From: Paraburkholderia bannensis NBRC 103871 | GTDB taxonomy: Bacteria; Pseudomonadota; Gammaproteobacteria; Burkholderiales; Burkholderiaceae | DNA length: 64,000 nt | Assembly: GCF_000685015.1 (NCBI RefSeq) | Contig: NZ_BAYA01000015.1 | Span: forward strand, 62,001 to 126,000 | Direction of reading: 5' to 3' | Program-made: the position numbers and the translations under genes | In this document: positions 26,928 to 35,661 of the stretch, in pieces | Layout of the letters: every line of letters starts with the position of its first letter | Numbering within the stretch: the stretch's first letter is position 1 | The notes under the pieces: model-generated | The model's database searches: none | What the model saw: the letters and a program-made list of their open reading frames with translations, nothing else | Told to the model about the DNA's origin: nothing

Positions 26928-28079
26928 ATGATTCGCGATCAGGAAACGCTCAACGGATTACTCGACACCATCGCCCGCTTCGTGCGCGAACGCCTCGTAC
27001 CCAACGAGGAGCGCGTGGCCGAAACCGACGAAATCCCCGCCGATATCGTGGCCGACATGAAGGCGATGGGCTTGTTCGGCCTCACCATTCCCGAACGCTT
27101 CGGCGGCCTCGAACTGACCATGGAAGAAGAAGTGCTGGCCGTCTTCGAACTGTGCCGTGCTTCACCGGTTTTCCGCTCGCTGCTGGGCACGACGGTGGGC
27201 ATCGGTTCACAGGGGATTCTGTTCGACGGCACGCCCGAGCAGCAGGAAAAATACCTGCCGCGCCTCGCGACCGGCGAACTGATCGCCTCGTTTGCGCTGA
27301 CCGAACCGGAGTCCGGCTCCGACGCGGCGTCCCTGCGCACCACCGCAATCAGGGACGGCGACCACTACGTGGTCAACGGCACCAAACGCTTCATTACCAA
27401 TGCGCCGCAAGCGGGCATCTTCACGCTGATGGCGCGCACCAACCCGGACGACAAGGGATCGGGCGGCATCTCCGCATTTATCGTCGATGCCAAAACACCC
27501 GGTATCAGCTTTGGCAAACGCGACAAGAAGATGGGGCAGAAAGGCGCCCATACCTGCGACGTGATCTTCGATAACGTGCCCGTGCCCGCCGCGAACCTGA
27601 TTGGCGGCAAGGAAGGCCAGGGCTTCAAGACCGCGATGAAGGTGCTGGACAAAGGCCGCATCCACATCGCCGCCGTGTGCGTGGCGGTAGCCGAACGCAT
27701 GCTGTCGATGGCACTGTCCTATGCGATGGAGCGCAAGCAGTTCGGCGAGCGCATTGCCGACTTCCAGCTGGTGCAGGCGATGCTGGCAGACAGCCGTGCG
27801 GAAATCTACGCGGCCCGCAGCATGGTGCTGGACGCCGCGCGCCGTCGCGACGACAAACTGCCCGTGAGCACCGAAGCGTCCTGCGCCAAGCTGTTCGCCT
27901 CGGAAATGTGCGGCCGCGTGGCCGACCGCGCAGTGCAGATTTTCGGTGGCGCGGGCTATATGGCCGAATACGGCATCGAGCGCTTTTACCGCGATGTGCG
28001 CCTCTTCCGCATCTACGAAGGCACGACGCAGATCCAGCAGATCGTCATCGCTCGCAACATGATCCGCGAGGCACAGTAA
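26928..28079 (+). CDS. acyl-CoA dehydrogenase
   Basis: A 383-residue FAD-dependent acyl-CoA dehydrogenase. Seen: FGLTIPERFGGLELTMEE, the flavin-binding segment FALTEPESGSDAASLRT, FITNAPQAGIF, MERKQFGERIADFQLVQ, QIFGGAGYMAEY, and the catalytic base Glu364 in IYEGTTQIQQ. It introduces the 2,3-double bond of an acyl-CoA and passes electrons to ETF. Divergent from the hydratase-SDR-thiolase operon, it supplies the missing first step of that beta-oxidation set. No strong ribosome-binding site was noted before ATG 26928. A perfect hairpin follows the stop. Confidence 0.93.
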   Translation: MIRDQETLNGLLDTIARFVRERLVPNEERVAETDEIPADIVADMKAMGLFGLTIPERFGGLELTMEEEVLAVFELCRASPVFRSLLGTTVGIGSQGILFDGTPEQQEKYLPRLATGELIASFALTEPESGSDAASLRTTAIRDGDHYVVNGTKRFITNAPQAGIFTLMARTNPDDKGSGGISAFIVDAKTPGISFGKRDKKMGQKGAHTCDVIFDNVPVPAANLIGGKEGQGFKTAMKVLDKGRIHIAAVCVAVAERMLSMALSYAMERKQFGERIADFQLVQAMLADSRAEIYAARSMVLDAARRRDDKLPVSTEASCAKLFASEMCGRVADRAVQIFGGAGYMAEYGIERFYRDVRLFRIYEGTTQIQQIVIARNMIREAQ

Positions 28080-28112
28080 CCCTGTCCGGCCATTGCGCCG
28101 TCTCGCGAAACA

Positions 28113-28145
28113 GGCTGCGATCGCGCCCCTACAGCGATCGCAGCC
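28113..28145. terminator. perfect 12-bp hairpin downstream of acyl-CoA dehydrogenase
   Basis: GGCTGCGATCGC at 28113-28124 and its exact complement at 28134-28145 with a 9-nt loop. There is no T run after it, so it may be an intrinsic terminator of weak type, an RNA-stabilising hairpin, or a protein site. It lies 34 bp after the stop codon and 55 bp before the operator at 28200. Confidence 0.5.
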
Positions 28146-28199
28146 CGGCGTCCTGCACAAAAGAGTAAACCCCAATCGACACAGCAAGACACGCGAATT

Positions 28200-28213
28200 C
28201 TAATGATCGTTAG
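28200..28213. promoter_or_regulatory. TetR-type operator candidate (CTAAT-GATC-GTTAG)
   Basis: A near-perfect inverted repeat of the CTAAC-N4-GTTAG class, one mismatch in the left arm. It lies 42 bp before the first IclR gene (ATG 28255), a position expected to overlap its promoter. Confidence 0.6.
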
Positions 28214-28254
28214 TTTGGTGATTATGCTAGCCATGCGTTTCCCAGAGACAGATC

Positions 28255-29073
28255 ATGTATTGCTCGAATTCCTCTGATGTTCTTTCCGTGACCGAAACTC
28301 GCGCGGATAAACACGGCCCGATCGTGACGCCGTTTGCGCGCGCGCTCGCCATGCTGTGCGCGTTTACGCCCGCCGAACGCTGGCTCTGCAATAGCGATCT
28401 TTCGGAGCGAACCGGCATTCCGGCTTCGACGGTGACGCGACTGACCCGCACGCTGGTCGCTGCAGGCTATCTATGCTGCGATAGCGGCAAAAGACGTTTC
28501 CGCCTCGGGCCGTCGGCGTTGGCGCTGGGCTACCGCGCCGCAGCCGATATCGAGACCCACGAAGTCGCCCATCAACGCATGCACCTGTTCGCCGAGCGCC
28601 ATCAGGTGCATGTTCATCTCTGCGCCCGCAACCGGCTCGATGTGGTCGTGATCGACAGTTGCTGCACCAGCACCATTCCGGCCTCGTTGCAACCGGCGAT
28701 CGGCACGCGGTTGGCGCTCGCATCGTCGGCGGCGGGCTGGGCGCTACTCGCCAGTCTCCCCGATGGCGAGCGCGACTATCTGCTCAGAAGCGCCGCACTG
28801 CAACCTTCGCGCGAGCGCAGCGCGAGCACGAACCGCCGCCCCAGCGAAGCCATTGGCCAGGTGCGCGAAGAAGGCTTCTGCGTCGCGCTCGGGCAGTCGG
28901 GGCAACCCATGACGATGGTGGCCGCCCCGGTTCAATTGCCCGGCGAGTCGCCGCTGGCGGTCAGTTGCATGGGGCCATCCATGCTCGTCGGCCGGGCGCG
29001 CAGCGAGCGCGAGCTGGGCCCGGCGCTGGTGCGCATGGCGCAGGAAATTCAGCATTCGAGGGCCTTGTCATGA
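28255..29073 (+). CDS. IclR-family transcriptional regulator (first of an overlapping pair)
   Basis: A 272-residue IclR protein: HTH with CNSDLSERTGIPASTVTRL and AAGYLCCDSGKRRFRLG, then an effector domain. It shares a segment of the form VTPFARALAML with the IclR proteins at 20846 and 55899. Its stop overlaps the start of the next IclR gene by 4 bp (ATGA), so the two are translationally coupled and probably act together or as a heteromer (inference). ATG 28255 sits 42 bp from a TetR-type operator, suggesting a regulatory cascade. Confidence 0.9.
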   Translation: MYCSNSSDVLSVTETRADKHGPIVTPFARALAMLCAFTPAERWLCNSDLSERTGIPASTVTRLTRTLVAAGYLCCDSGKRRFRLGPSALALGYRAAADIETHEVAHQRMHLFAERHQVHVHLCARNRLDVVVIDSCCTSTIPASLQPAIGTRLALASSAAGWALLASLPDGERDYLLRSAALQPSRERSASTNRRPSEAIGQVREEGFCVALGQSGQPMTMVAAPVQLPGESPLAVSCMGPSMLVGRARSERELGPALVRMAQEIQHSRALS

Positions 29074-29867
29074 ATGTCCCCACCAGCGATTCAACCGACA
29101 ACTCGACGCTGATGACCGTGGAACGCGGGCTGGAAGTCCTGCGTGCGTTTCGCTCGAATCGCGCGCCGCTGAGCAATGCCGAACTGGTGCGGCGCACCGG
29201 GCTTTCCAAGGCTACGGTTTCACGCTTGACGTCCACCTTGATCCAGACGGGTTTCCTGCGGCTCGTCCCCGGCAGGCGCGAATTCGAACTCTCAATCGGC
29301 GCGCTGGGAATTGGCCATGCTTATCTGGCAACCAACGAGCTCCTGCAGTCTGCGCAGCCGCTCATGCAGGAACTGGCCGACCGTCTGGATGTGTCCGTCG
29401 CGCTGGGTATCCAGGATGGCATCGACATGCTTTATGTCGATTACCGGGTGAGCCGCAAGGTCGCAACGCTGCGGCTGGGCATCGGCTCCGTATTGCCGAT
29501 GAGCACCACATCGATTGGGAGAGCTTATTTATGGGGCCTGCCTGAAGATGCGCGCGAGTCCCTGATCGAGGAGCACAAGCGACGCGCTGGAGCGCAAGGC
29601 GAGGCGCTGGAGCACGCTATCCGCGCATCGTTTTCCGAACTCGAATCCACCGGCACGTGTGCTGTGCTGGGTGGTTTCCAGCGCAGCACGTTTGGCGTGG
29701 CGCTGCCCGTGCGGCTGGGCCGCGACCGCACGCTCATGAGCCTGAGCTGCGGCAAGGCGGATGTCGATTTCAATCTGGAAGCCGAGCGCGATCGTATCGC
29801 TCCAGCGCTCAGGGAAACGGCCAACCGTCTGGAAGCGTACCTGTCAAACTGCGACAGCGGTCTCTAG
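29070..29867 (+). CDS. IclR-family transcriptional regulator (second of an overlapping pair)
   Basis: A 265-residue IclR protein of a different subtype from its partner. It begins with TVERGLEVLRAFRSNRAPLSNAELVRRTG, followed by recognition helix LSKATVSRL and an intact effector domain with DGIDMLYVDYRVS and GIGSVLPM. Start ATG 29070 overlaps the previous stop (ATGA). The frame is also open far upstream, but that part only shadows the first IclR gene. A truncated homologue (same TVERGLEVLR opening) follows the IclR gene at 55899, which shows that this two-gene arrangement occurs twice. Confidence 0.9.
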   Translation: MNVPTSDSTDNSTLMTVERGLEVLRAFRSNRAPLSNAELVRRTGLSKATVSRLTSTLIQTGFLRLVPGRREFELSIGALGIGHAYLATNELLQSAQPLMQELADRLDVSVALGIQDGIDMLYVDYRVSRKVATLRLGIGSVLPMSTTSIGRAYLWGLPEDARESLIEEHKRRAGAQGEALEHAIRASFSELESTGTCAVLGGFQRSTFGVALPVRLGRDRTLMSLSCGKADVDFNLEAERDRIAPALRETANRLEAYLSNCDSGL

Positions 29868-29925
29868 CTGAATCGGAAACGCCGCTTCTGAGGCGGCGTG
29901 CAGCGCCTGCGAGATAACGCGCAAG

Positions 29926-30690
29926 TCAAGTACCAGCAAAACCGCGCACGCCCGCCTCCAGCGATGGCGACTGCGTCCGGTAGCAGTGCTGCATCCAGCG
30001 TTCATACCGCAAACCGTCGGCAAGAGGCAGTTCCATCGAGCGGCGCGCCATCTGCTTCATGCTGGCGAGCGCAAGCGCGTCGGCCTGGGCGATCTCCTTG
30101 GCCAGTTCCAGCGTGGCCGCTTCCAGTTGCGCAGCAGGCACGGCCTGCACGGCGAGACCAAGCGCGAGCGCTTCGCTGCCCGTCATGCGGCGGCCCGTCA
30201 CCAGGTAGAGCATGGCGCGCTGCAACCCCAACTTGCGCGGCAAGCGCTGCGAACTGCCGCCGCTTGGCAGCAAATTGCGGCGAATATGTTCGTCGCCGAG
30301 TTGCGCAGCTTCATCGACAATCGCCAGATCGCAAGCCAGCATCAGCTCGAACCCGCCCGCCACGGCGTAACCGTTGACGCTGGCCAGCACGATCTGAGGG
30401 GCGGCCTCAAGGCGCTCGTAGGTGTCCTGCATCAGATCCTGATGACGCATGTGCGCGGCCCCATCGTCCAGTACGCCGCTTGCGAGCCACTTGAGGTCGT
30501 TGCCCGCACAGAAGGCGCGGCCACTGCCGCGAATCACCAGCACCTTGACCTTGCTCGCCGCCGCTGCGCAATCGAGCACCGCCTCGTTCAAGGCCCGCAA
30601 GGTGGGGCCGTCGAGCGCGTTCATGCGCTCGGGCCGTTCCAGCGTGAGGCGACGCACCTGCGGTGCGGGTTCGTCGATCGACACGGTCAT
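29926..30690 (-). CDS. enoyl-CoA hydratase/isomerase
   Basis: A 254-residue crotonase-family protein. Seen: LTLERPERMNALD, oxyanion-hole GSGRAFCAGNDLKWL, ASVNGYAVAGGFELMLACDLAI, and LGDEHIRRNLLPSGGSSQRLPR. In classical hydratases the last region carries Glu in a PE motif; here it reads LLPSGG, so isomerase or other crotonase chemistry is possible. ATG 30690 has a strong AGGAGGGG site; 23 extra upstream codons are unsupported. It is the last gene of the 36549-29926 operon. Confidence 0.9.
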   Translation of the reverse strand: MTVSIDEPAPQVRRLTLERPERMNALDGPTLRALNEAVLDCAAAASKVKVLVIRGSGRAFCAGNDLKWLASGVLDDGAAHMRHQDLMQDTYERLEAAPQIVLASVNGYAVAGGFELMLACDLAIVDEAAQLGDEHIRRNLLPSGGSSQRLPRKLGLQRAMLYLVTGRRMTGSEALALGLAVQAVPAAQLEAATLELAKEIAQADALALASMKQMARRSMELPLADGLRYERWMQHCYRTQSPSLEAGVRGFAGT

Positions 30691-30724
30691 GGCGCTCCCC
30701 TCCTTGTCGGGTGACGCGCCGTGC

Positions 30725-31411
30725 TCACGCGAAGCGCGCGAGATCGTCGACGCCCGCACGCGTGGTGCGGAACTGGTTCACCGGATGCTCGACTTCGGCG
30801 TAACCGAACGAGATGCCGCAGATCATCTGCTGCGTATCGGGAATGTCGAAATACTCGCGCACGAAATGCGCGTGGCGAGCCAGCGCGCCCTGCGGCGTAG
30901 TCGCTACGCCGTGCGCATGAGCCGCGAGCAGGAATGCGGAAATGAAACCGCCCGCATCGACGAGCGCATACGGGCCCAGCGCAACCGGCACCGTGACGAT
31001 GGCCACGTGGGGCGCGTCGAACATGCGGAAGTTGCGCATGGCTTGCTCGGCGCTGCGTTCGGTGTCCTTCGGCCCAATGCCCAACGACGAATACAGCGCG
31101 ATGCCCGCGCCGCGCCGGCGTTCGCCATAGACGCCCTCGTAGCGCGGCGGAAAGGGCAAATCGGATTCGTTTTCAGGGTGGCTGCGCGCGCGCTCCATCA
31201 GCGCTGCGCGAAAGCTTTCGGTGCTTTCAAGTGTTTCCGTGATGACCAGTTGCCACGGTTGCACATTGCACCACGAGGCCGAACGGCCTGCCATGCCGAC
31301 AATGCGGCGGATCAGCGCGACGTCCAATGCCTTGTTCTGGTAGGCGCGGCAGGTGAAGCGGCCGTCCGTCAAGCGGTCGAATGCCGCGAGATCAGGAGTA
31401 TGCGATGTCAT
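30725..31411 (-). CDS. nitroreductase-family FMN oxidoreductase
   Basis: A 228-residue nitroreductase-fold protein. Seen: the FMN-phosphate Arg region FTCRAYQNKALD, RSASWCNVQPWQLVI, the middle part YEGVYGERRRGAGIALY, and PQGALARHAHFVREYF near the C-terminus. Family members reduce nitroaromatics, quinones, or act as ene-reductases and dehydrogenases in catabolic clusters. It lies 34 bp after the crotonase start on the same strand and 37 bp from the AMACR-like gene, hence in one operon. Actual substrate unknown. Confidence 0.88.
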   Translation of the reverse strand: MTSHTPDLAAFDRLTDGRFTCRAYQNKALDVALIRRIVGMAGRSASWCNVQPWQLVITETLESTESFRAALMERARSHPENESDLPFPPRYEGVYGERRRGAGIALYSSLGIGPKDTERSAEQAMRNFRMFDAPHVAIVTVPVALGPYALVDAGGFISAFLLAAHAHGVATTPQGALARHAHFVREYFDIPDTQQMICGISFGYAEVEHPVNQFRTTRAGVDDLARFA

Positions 31412-31448
31412 TTAAAAGGAATCCTTATCTATTCTGGCCACGGCGCGT

Positions 31449-32621
31449 TCAGATGAACGTGCCCCGTGCGCGCCAGGCTTCGATGCGCTCGTCGGGCAGC
31501 CAGGCCCGCAAAGCCGCGATGGCGTTATCGGTGTTCAGTGGCGCGGGGGCGTCAGGCCGTGCGGCAGGCGTGCGCGAAAAGCGCGGGCCAGGCGCCGGAT
31601 GCGTCACGCCGTCGAGATCGAAAAAGGTGCCGCGCGCCTGGAGGTGCGGATGCAATGACGCTTCATCGAAGTCGAGCACGGGCGCGAGACACACATCCAG
31701 TTCGCCGAGTTCCCGCGCCCATTCATCGCGCGTGCGCTCCCTGAAGCGGGCCGCGAGCGCCTGCTTGGCCTCGGGCCAGTTCTCGCGGTTCATCGGGTCC
31801 AGCAACAGCGGATGATCCTGCAAGCCAAGCTTGTCGAGCAGTAGCTTGTAGAACTTGCTCTCGATCGGCCCGATGCTGATGTACTTGCTGTCGGCGCAGG
31901 CATACACCTCGTAAAACGGCGCGCCGGTATCGAGCAGATTAGTGCCGCGCTCCTTGCTGAGCATGCCCGCCGCGTGCAGGCCCATGGTGACCGTCATGAT
32001 CGATGCGACGCCGTCCACCATCGCCGCATCCACCACCTGGCCCTGCCCGCTGCCACGGGCTTCCAGAATGCCCGCGAGCAGCCCGAACGCCAGATACAGG
32101 GACCCGCCCGCATAGTCGCCCAGGACGTTGAGCGGCGGCGTGGGCGCCTGTCCGGCCCGGCCCATGGCGTTCAGAGCGCCGGTGATCGAGATGTAATTCA
32201 GATCGTGCCCGGCCACCTGGGACAGCGGGCCGTCCTGGCCCCAGCCGGTCACGCGGCCGTAGACCAGACGCGCATTGCGCGCGAGGCACGCGTCGGGCCC
32301 GAGGCCCAGACGCTCCATGACGCCGGGGCGAAAGCCTTCGATCAGCGCATCGGCGTCAGCGATCAACTCCATCACCATCTCGACCGCGGCGGGATCCTTC
32401 AGGTCGACGCGAATGGATTTGCGATTACGCAGGCCCAGATCGAACTGCACGGGGCGCGGCGCGCCCAGGCCCGAGGGTTCCTTGCGGTCGACACGAATCA
32501 CCGTGGCGCCCAGGTCCGCCAGGAACATGGCAGCGAGCGGCCCCGGGCCAATGCCCGCAATCTCGACGATCTTGATGCCCGCGAGTGGGCCCTTGCGGGA
32601 TGGCGCAGCAGGCATCATCAA
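31449..32621 (-). CDS. alpha-methylacyl-CoA racemase-like protein (CoA-transferase family III fold)
   Basis: A 390-residue protein of the AMACR branch rather than the transferase branch. IVEIAGIGPGPLAAMFLADLGA and VYGRVTGWGQDGPLSQ are AMACR signatures. The racemase pair His139 (AGHDLNYIS) and Asp169 (LGDYAGGS) is separated by 30 residues, as His126/Asp156 are in Mycobacterium tuberculosis MCR. It interconverts (2R)- and (2S)-methylacyl-CoAs, which is needed because acyl-CoA dehydrogenases accept only the S form. The start codon is the first of three consecutive ATGs overlapping the stop of the upstream CoA-transferase. Confidence 0.9.
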   Translation of the reverse strand: MMMPAAPSRKGPLAGIKIVEIAGIGPGPLAAMFLADLGATVIRVDRKEPSGLGAPRPVQFDLGLRNRKSIRVDLKDPAAVEMVMELIADADALIEGFRPGVMERLGLGPDACLARNARLVYGRVTGWGQDGPLSQVAGHDLNYISITGALNAMGRAGQAPTPPLNVLGDYAGGSLYLAFGLLAGILEARGSGQGQVVDAAMVDGVASIMTVTMGLHAAGMLSKERGTNLLDTGAPFYEVYACADSKYISIGPIESKFYKLLLDKLGLQDHPLLLDPMNRENWPEAKQALAARFRERTRDEWARELGELDVCLAPVLDFDEASLHPHLQARGTFFDLDGVTHPAPGPRFSRTPAARPDAPAPLNTDNAIAALRAWLPDERIEAWRARGTFI

Positions 32622-33856
32622 ATCACTCCTTCGTCACGCAACTGCTGCAGACGCTGCTCCGGCAATTTGAGCAGGCTGCGATAGATTTCGTCATTGGACG
32701 CGCCCAGCTCCTGCGCGGGCTGATCGAACTGCGCGGGCGTTTTCGAGAACTTGATGGGCAGCCCCATGCCCATGGCGTCGACATCGGCGAGCCCCGGGTG
32801 TTCCAGTTTCACCACCGCGCCACGCGCCTGCAGCACCGGATCCTTGAGCACGTCGAGCGGCGAGCGCACCGCCGCTGCTGGCACGCCGCGCTTTTCCTGC
32901 AGTTCGCGCACGACTTCTTCCGTGCTGCGCTCGCGCGTCCAGGCCTCGATGATTGCGTTGATTTCGGCCGCATGGTTCATGCGCGGGCCGCGCGTGGCGT
33001 AGCGCTCGTCCGTGGCCATGTCGGGCCGGCCGACTGCTTCCATCAGGTTGCTGAACCACTCCGGCTGAAAGGCCACCATCGCCACGTTGCCATCAAGCGT
33101 GCTGTACACGCCAAACGGCACGAGACGATCGTGGAAGTTACCCGATCGCTTGGGATAGCCATGGCCGATGAATACGTCGAAATGCTCCTCGGCCACCATC
33201 GACGAGAGGCAATCGAGCATGGAAACCTGCACGCATTGTCCTTCGCCCGTTCTGCCGCGATGGATCAGCGCGGCGAGAATGCCGTTGACGGCGTAGAGCG
33301 GCGCGATCAGATCGGCCATCGGCAGGCCCGAGCGCGTGGGCGGGCCGTCGGCGAAACCGGTCACGTCCATGATGCCGGACAGCGCCTGCACGATGATGTC
33401 CATGCCTTTGAGATTCGGGTACGGGCTGGGCTCGCCAAAGGCCTTGATGGACGCGTAGACGATCCGTGGGTTGACTTCGCGCACGCTGTCGTAGTCCACG
33501 CCCAGGCGCGCCGTGACGCCTTCGCTCGCGTTCTCGATTACGACATCAGACTCGCGCACGAGATCCATGAATAGCGCTCGGCCCTGCTCCGATTTCAGAT
33601 CGAGCGTGATGCTTTTCTTGTTGCGCGCGCGATTGAGGATCGTGAGCGACACCTCGTCCTCGCGCCGCACGCCGAAGTGAATCCCTTCCTTGCCCACATA
33701 CGGCGGGTTATTGCGCGCGATATCGCCGCCGCCGGGCGACTCGATCCGGATCACCTCGGCGCCCATGCCACCTAACAGGAGCGACCCATACGGCCCGGCG
33801 AGCGCGACGGTCAAGTCGAGAACGCGAATACCTTCCAACGGTCTTGTTGCGGACAT
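32618..33856 (-). CDS. CoA-transferase family III (CaiB/BaiF)
   Basis: A 412-residue family III CoA-transferase. LEGIRVLDLTVALAGPYGSLLLGGMGAEVIRI opens the protein, and the catalytic Asp corresponds to Asp182 in LPMADLIAPLYA. NRARNKKSITLDLKS and the C-terminal part are typical. ATG 33856 is chosen for its GAGGAGA site and the following family N-terminus. The stop overlaps the AMACR-like start (4 bp). Within an operon with CitE-type lyase and MaoC, it resembles the CoA-transferases of C5-dicarboxylate (itaconate/mesaconate/citramalate) pathways, but this is inference from neighbours. Confidence 0.92.
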   Translation of the reverse strand: MSATRPLEGIRVLDLTVALAGPYGSLLLGGMGAEVIRIESPGGGDIARNNPPYVGKEGIHFGVRREDEVSLTILNRARNKKSITLDLKSEQGRALFMDLVRESDVVIENASEGVTARLGVDYDSVREVNPRIVYASIKAFGEPSPYPNLKGMDIIVQALSGIMDVTGFADGPPTRSGLPMADLIAPLYAVNGILAALIHRGRTGEGQCVQVSMLDCLSSMVAEEHFDVFIGHGYPKRSGNFHDRLVPFGVYSTLDGNVAMVAFQPEWFSNLMEAVGRPDMATDERYATRGPRMNHAAEINAIIEAWTRERSTEEVVRELQEKRGVPAAAVRSPLDVLKDPVLQARGAVVKLEHPGLADVDAMGMGLPIKFSKTPAQFDQPAQELGASNDEIYRSLLKLPEQRLQQLRDEGVI

Positions 33857-33929
33857 GCTTGTCTCCTCTCGGCCCGGGTTCGCGTGCCGCCCCGGGGCCT
33901 GCGCGTTAGCGCGATGCTCAATGCTGTGT

Positions 33930-35096
33930 CTAGTATGACTTCGGCAAGCCAAGCTTGCGCTCGGCGATATTCGACAGAATCAATTGCGGCGTCACGGGCG
34001 CGATGTAGCCGATCCAGGCTTCGCGCATGAAGCGCTCGACGTGATACTCCTTCGCATAGCCAAAGCCGCCGTGCGTGAGAATCGACGTCTGGCAGGCGTT
34101 CATGCACGCTTCGGATGCCAGCAGCTTCGCCGCATTGGCTTCGGAGCCGCAGGGCACGCCTTTGTCGTAGAGATCGGCGGCCGCAAAAATCATATGATTC
34201 GCCGCCTCCAGTTCCGCCCAGTTGCGTGCCAGCGGATGCTGAACGCCCTGATTCTGGCCAATCGGACGGCCGAACACGACGCGCTCCTTCGCATACTGCG
34301 TTGCCAGCTTGAGCACGGCGCGGCCGATACCGACCTGCTCGACCGCCACCAGCACACGCTCGGCATTCATGCCGTGGAAGATGTAGCTCAGGCCCTTGCC
34401 TTCCTCGCCAATCAGTTCGTCTTTCGATACCGGCAGGTTGTCGATGAAGAGTTCGTTCGTATCGACGGCGGCGCGGCCCAGCTTGTCGATCTCGCGAATG
34501 TCGACATAGTTGCGATCGAGCTTCGTGTAGAACAGGCTCAGCCCTTCACTGTGCTTCTTGACCTGTTCGATCGGCGTGGTGCGCGCGAGAATCAGCATGT
34601 GATCCGCGACCTGCGCCGTCGAGATAAACACCTTCTTGCCCGACAGCAGATAGTTGCCGTCCGCCTGCTTTTTCGCCACCACCTTGAGCTTCGTGGTGTC
34701 GAGCCCGGTGTCGGGTTCCGTGACCGCGAAGCATGCCTTGTGCTCGCCGCGCGAAAAAGGCGGCAGCCATGCCTGCTTCTGCGCTTCGGTGCCGAAATGC
34801 ACGACTGGTTGCAAGCCGAAGATATTCATGTGAATGGTGGACGCGGCCGCCTGGCCGCCGCATTCGGCCACCGTGCGCATGAACAGCGCCGCCTCCGTCA
34901 CGCCCAGGTTTGCGCCGCCCACGTCTTCCGGCATGCAGATGCCGAGCCAGCCGCCGCTTGCCACGGCCTCAAAGAACTCGTGCGGAAACTCGTGGTTCTT
35001 GTCCTTGTTGCGCCAGTATTCAAGCGGAAAGTCCGAGCAGATTTTTTGCGCCGCATCGACGATGGCGTGCTGATCGGCGCTCAGTTGGTAGTCCAT
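33930..35096 (-). CDS. acyl-CoA dehydrogenase (atypical C-terminal active-site segment)
   Basis: A 388-residue acyl-CoA dehydrogenase with normal flavin-site segment FAVTEPDTGLDTTKLK, ISTAQVADHMLIL, KERVVFGRPIGQNQGVQHPLA and THGGFGYAKEYHVERF. The segment where most family members have a YEGT motif with the catalytic Glu reads GYIAPVTPQLIL, as in a recognised Burkholderia subgroup. The base must come from elsewhere, or the enzyme differs. It lies between MaoC and CoA-transferase in the 36549-29926 operon, and electrons would go to EtfBA. Confidence 0.9.
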   Translation of the reverse strand: MDYQLSADQHAIVDAAQKICSDFPLEYWRNKDKNHEFPHEFFEAVASGGWLGICMPEDVGGANLGVTEAALFMRTVAECGGQAAASTIHMNIFGLQPVVHFGTEAQKQAWLPPFSRGEHKACFAVTEPDTGLDTTKLKVVAKKQADGNYLLSGKKVFISTAQVADHMLILARTTPIEQVKKHSEGLSLFYTKLDRNYVDIREIDKLGRAAVDTNELFIDNLPVSKDELIGEEGKGLSYIFHGMNAERVLVAVEQVGIGRAVLKLATQYAKERVVFGRPIGQNQGVQHPLARNWAELEAANHMIFAAADLYDKGVPCGSEANAAKLLASEACMNACQTSILTHGGFGYAKEYHVERFMREAWIGYIAPVTPQLILSNIAERKLGLPKSY

Positions 35097-35123
35097 AGCT
35101 TCACTCTTTATGAACAGATGAAA

Positions 35124-35585
35124 TCAGGCCGCCTGCGCGGGACGCAGCATCATCAGGCCGGTACGCACCGCCGTGCACACGATCTCGTCGCGCTGGTTCT
35201 TCGCCACGTGCTTGAAGGTGACGATGCCCGAATCCGTGCGGCTCTTCGACAGACGTGTTTCAAGAATCTCGGTTTCGACGCGAATCGTGTCGCCGTGGAA
35301 CGTGGGCTTGGGGAAAGCGATTTCGCCAAAGCCCAGATTGCCCAGCGTCGTGCCGAGCGTCGTTTCGTACACCGTGATACCCGCCACGAGCGCCAGCAGA
35401 AACATGCTGTTGACAAGACGCTGACCGTAAAAGGTGTTCTTGCTGTATTCCGCGTCGATGTGCAGCGGCGCGCAGTTATAGGTCATCGCCGAAAACAGGA
35501 CGTTGTCGGTCTCGGTCACAGTACGGCGGATTGCGTGCTCAATCACCATGCCCGGCTCAAACTGTTCGAAATAAAGGCCTGCCAT
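35124..35585 (-). CDS. MaoC-family single hot-dog hydratase
   Basis: A 153-residue MaoC dehydratase-like protein. The hot-dog active-site helix reads SAMTYNCAPLHIDAEYSKNTFYGQRLVNS, here given as the blocks CAPLHIDAEY and YGQRLVNS, with Asp/His/Ser or Asn positions as in mesaconyl- or itaconyl-CoA hydratases. ATG 35585 has an AGGAGA site 8 bp away; the longer open frame has no support. It stands directly behind a CitE-type lyase gene (76 bp), a pairing typical of enoyl-CoA hydration followed by aldol-type cleavage. Confidence 0.9.
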   Translation of the reverse strand: MAGLYFEQFEPGMVIEHAIRRTVTETDNVLFSAMTYNCAPLHIDAEYSKNTFYGQRLVNSMFLLALVAGITVYETTLGTTLGNLGFGEIAFPKPTFHGDTIRVETEILETRLSKSRTDSGIVTFKHVAKNQRDEIVCTAVRTGLMMLRPAQAA

Positions 35586-35661
35586 TTTGTCTGTCTCCTG
35601 TGTGAGCCGGCGTCGGCGACCTGGCGCCTCACGCTGGCTTCGATTAAGTCGCGGCGCGCAA

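Noticed and set aside
28659-29069. Upstream extension of the second IclR frame
   Set aside because: The extension only overlaps the first IclR gene in another frame; conserved IclR sequence begins at ATG 29070, which also gives the ATGA coupling.
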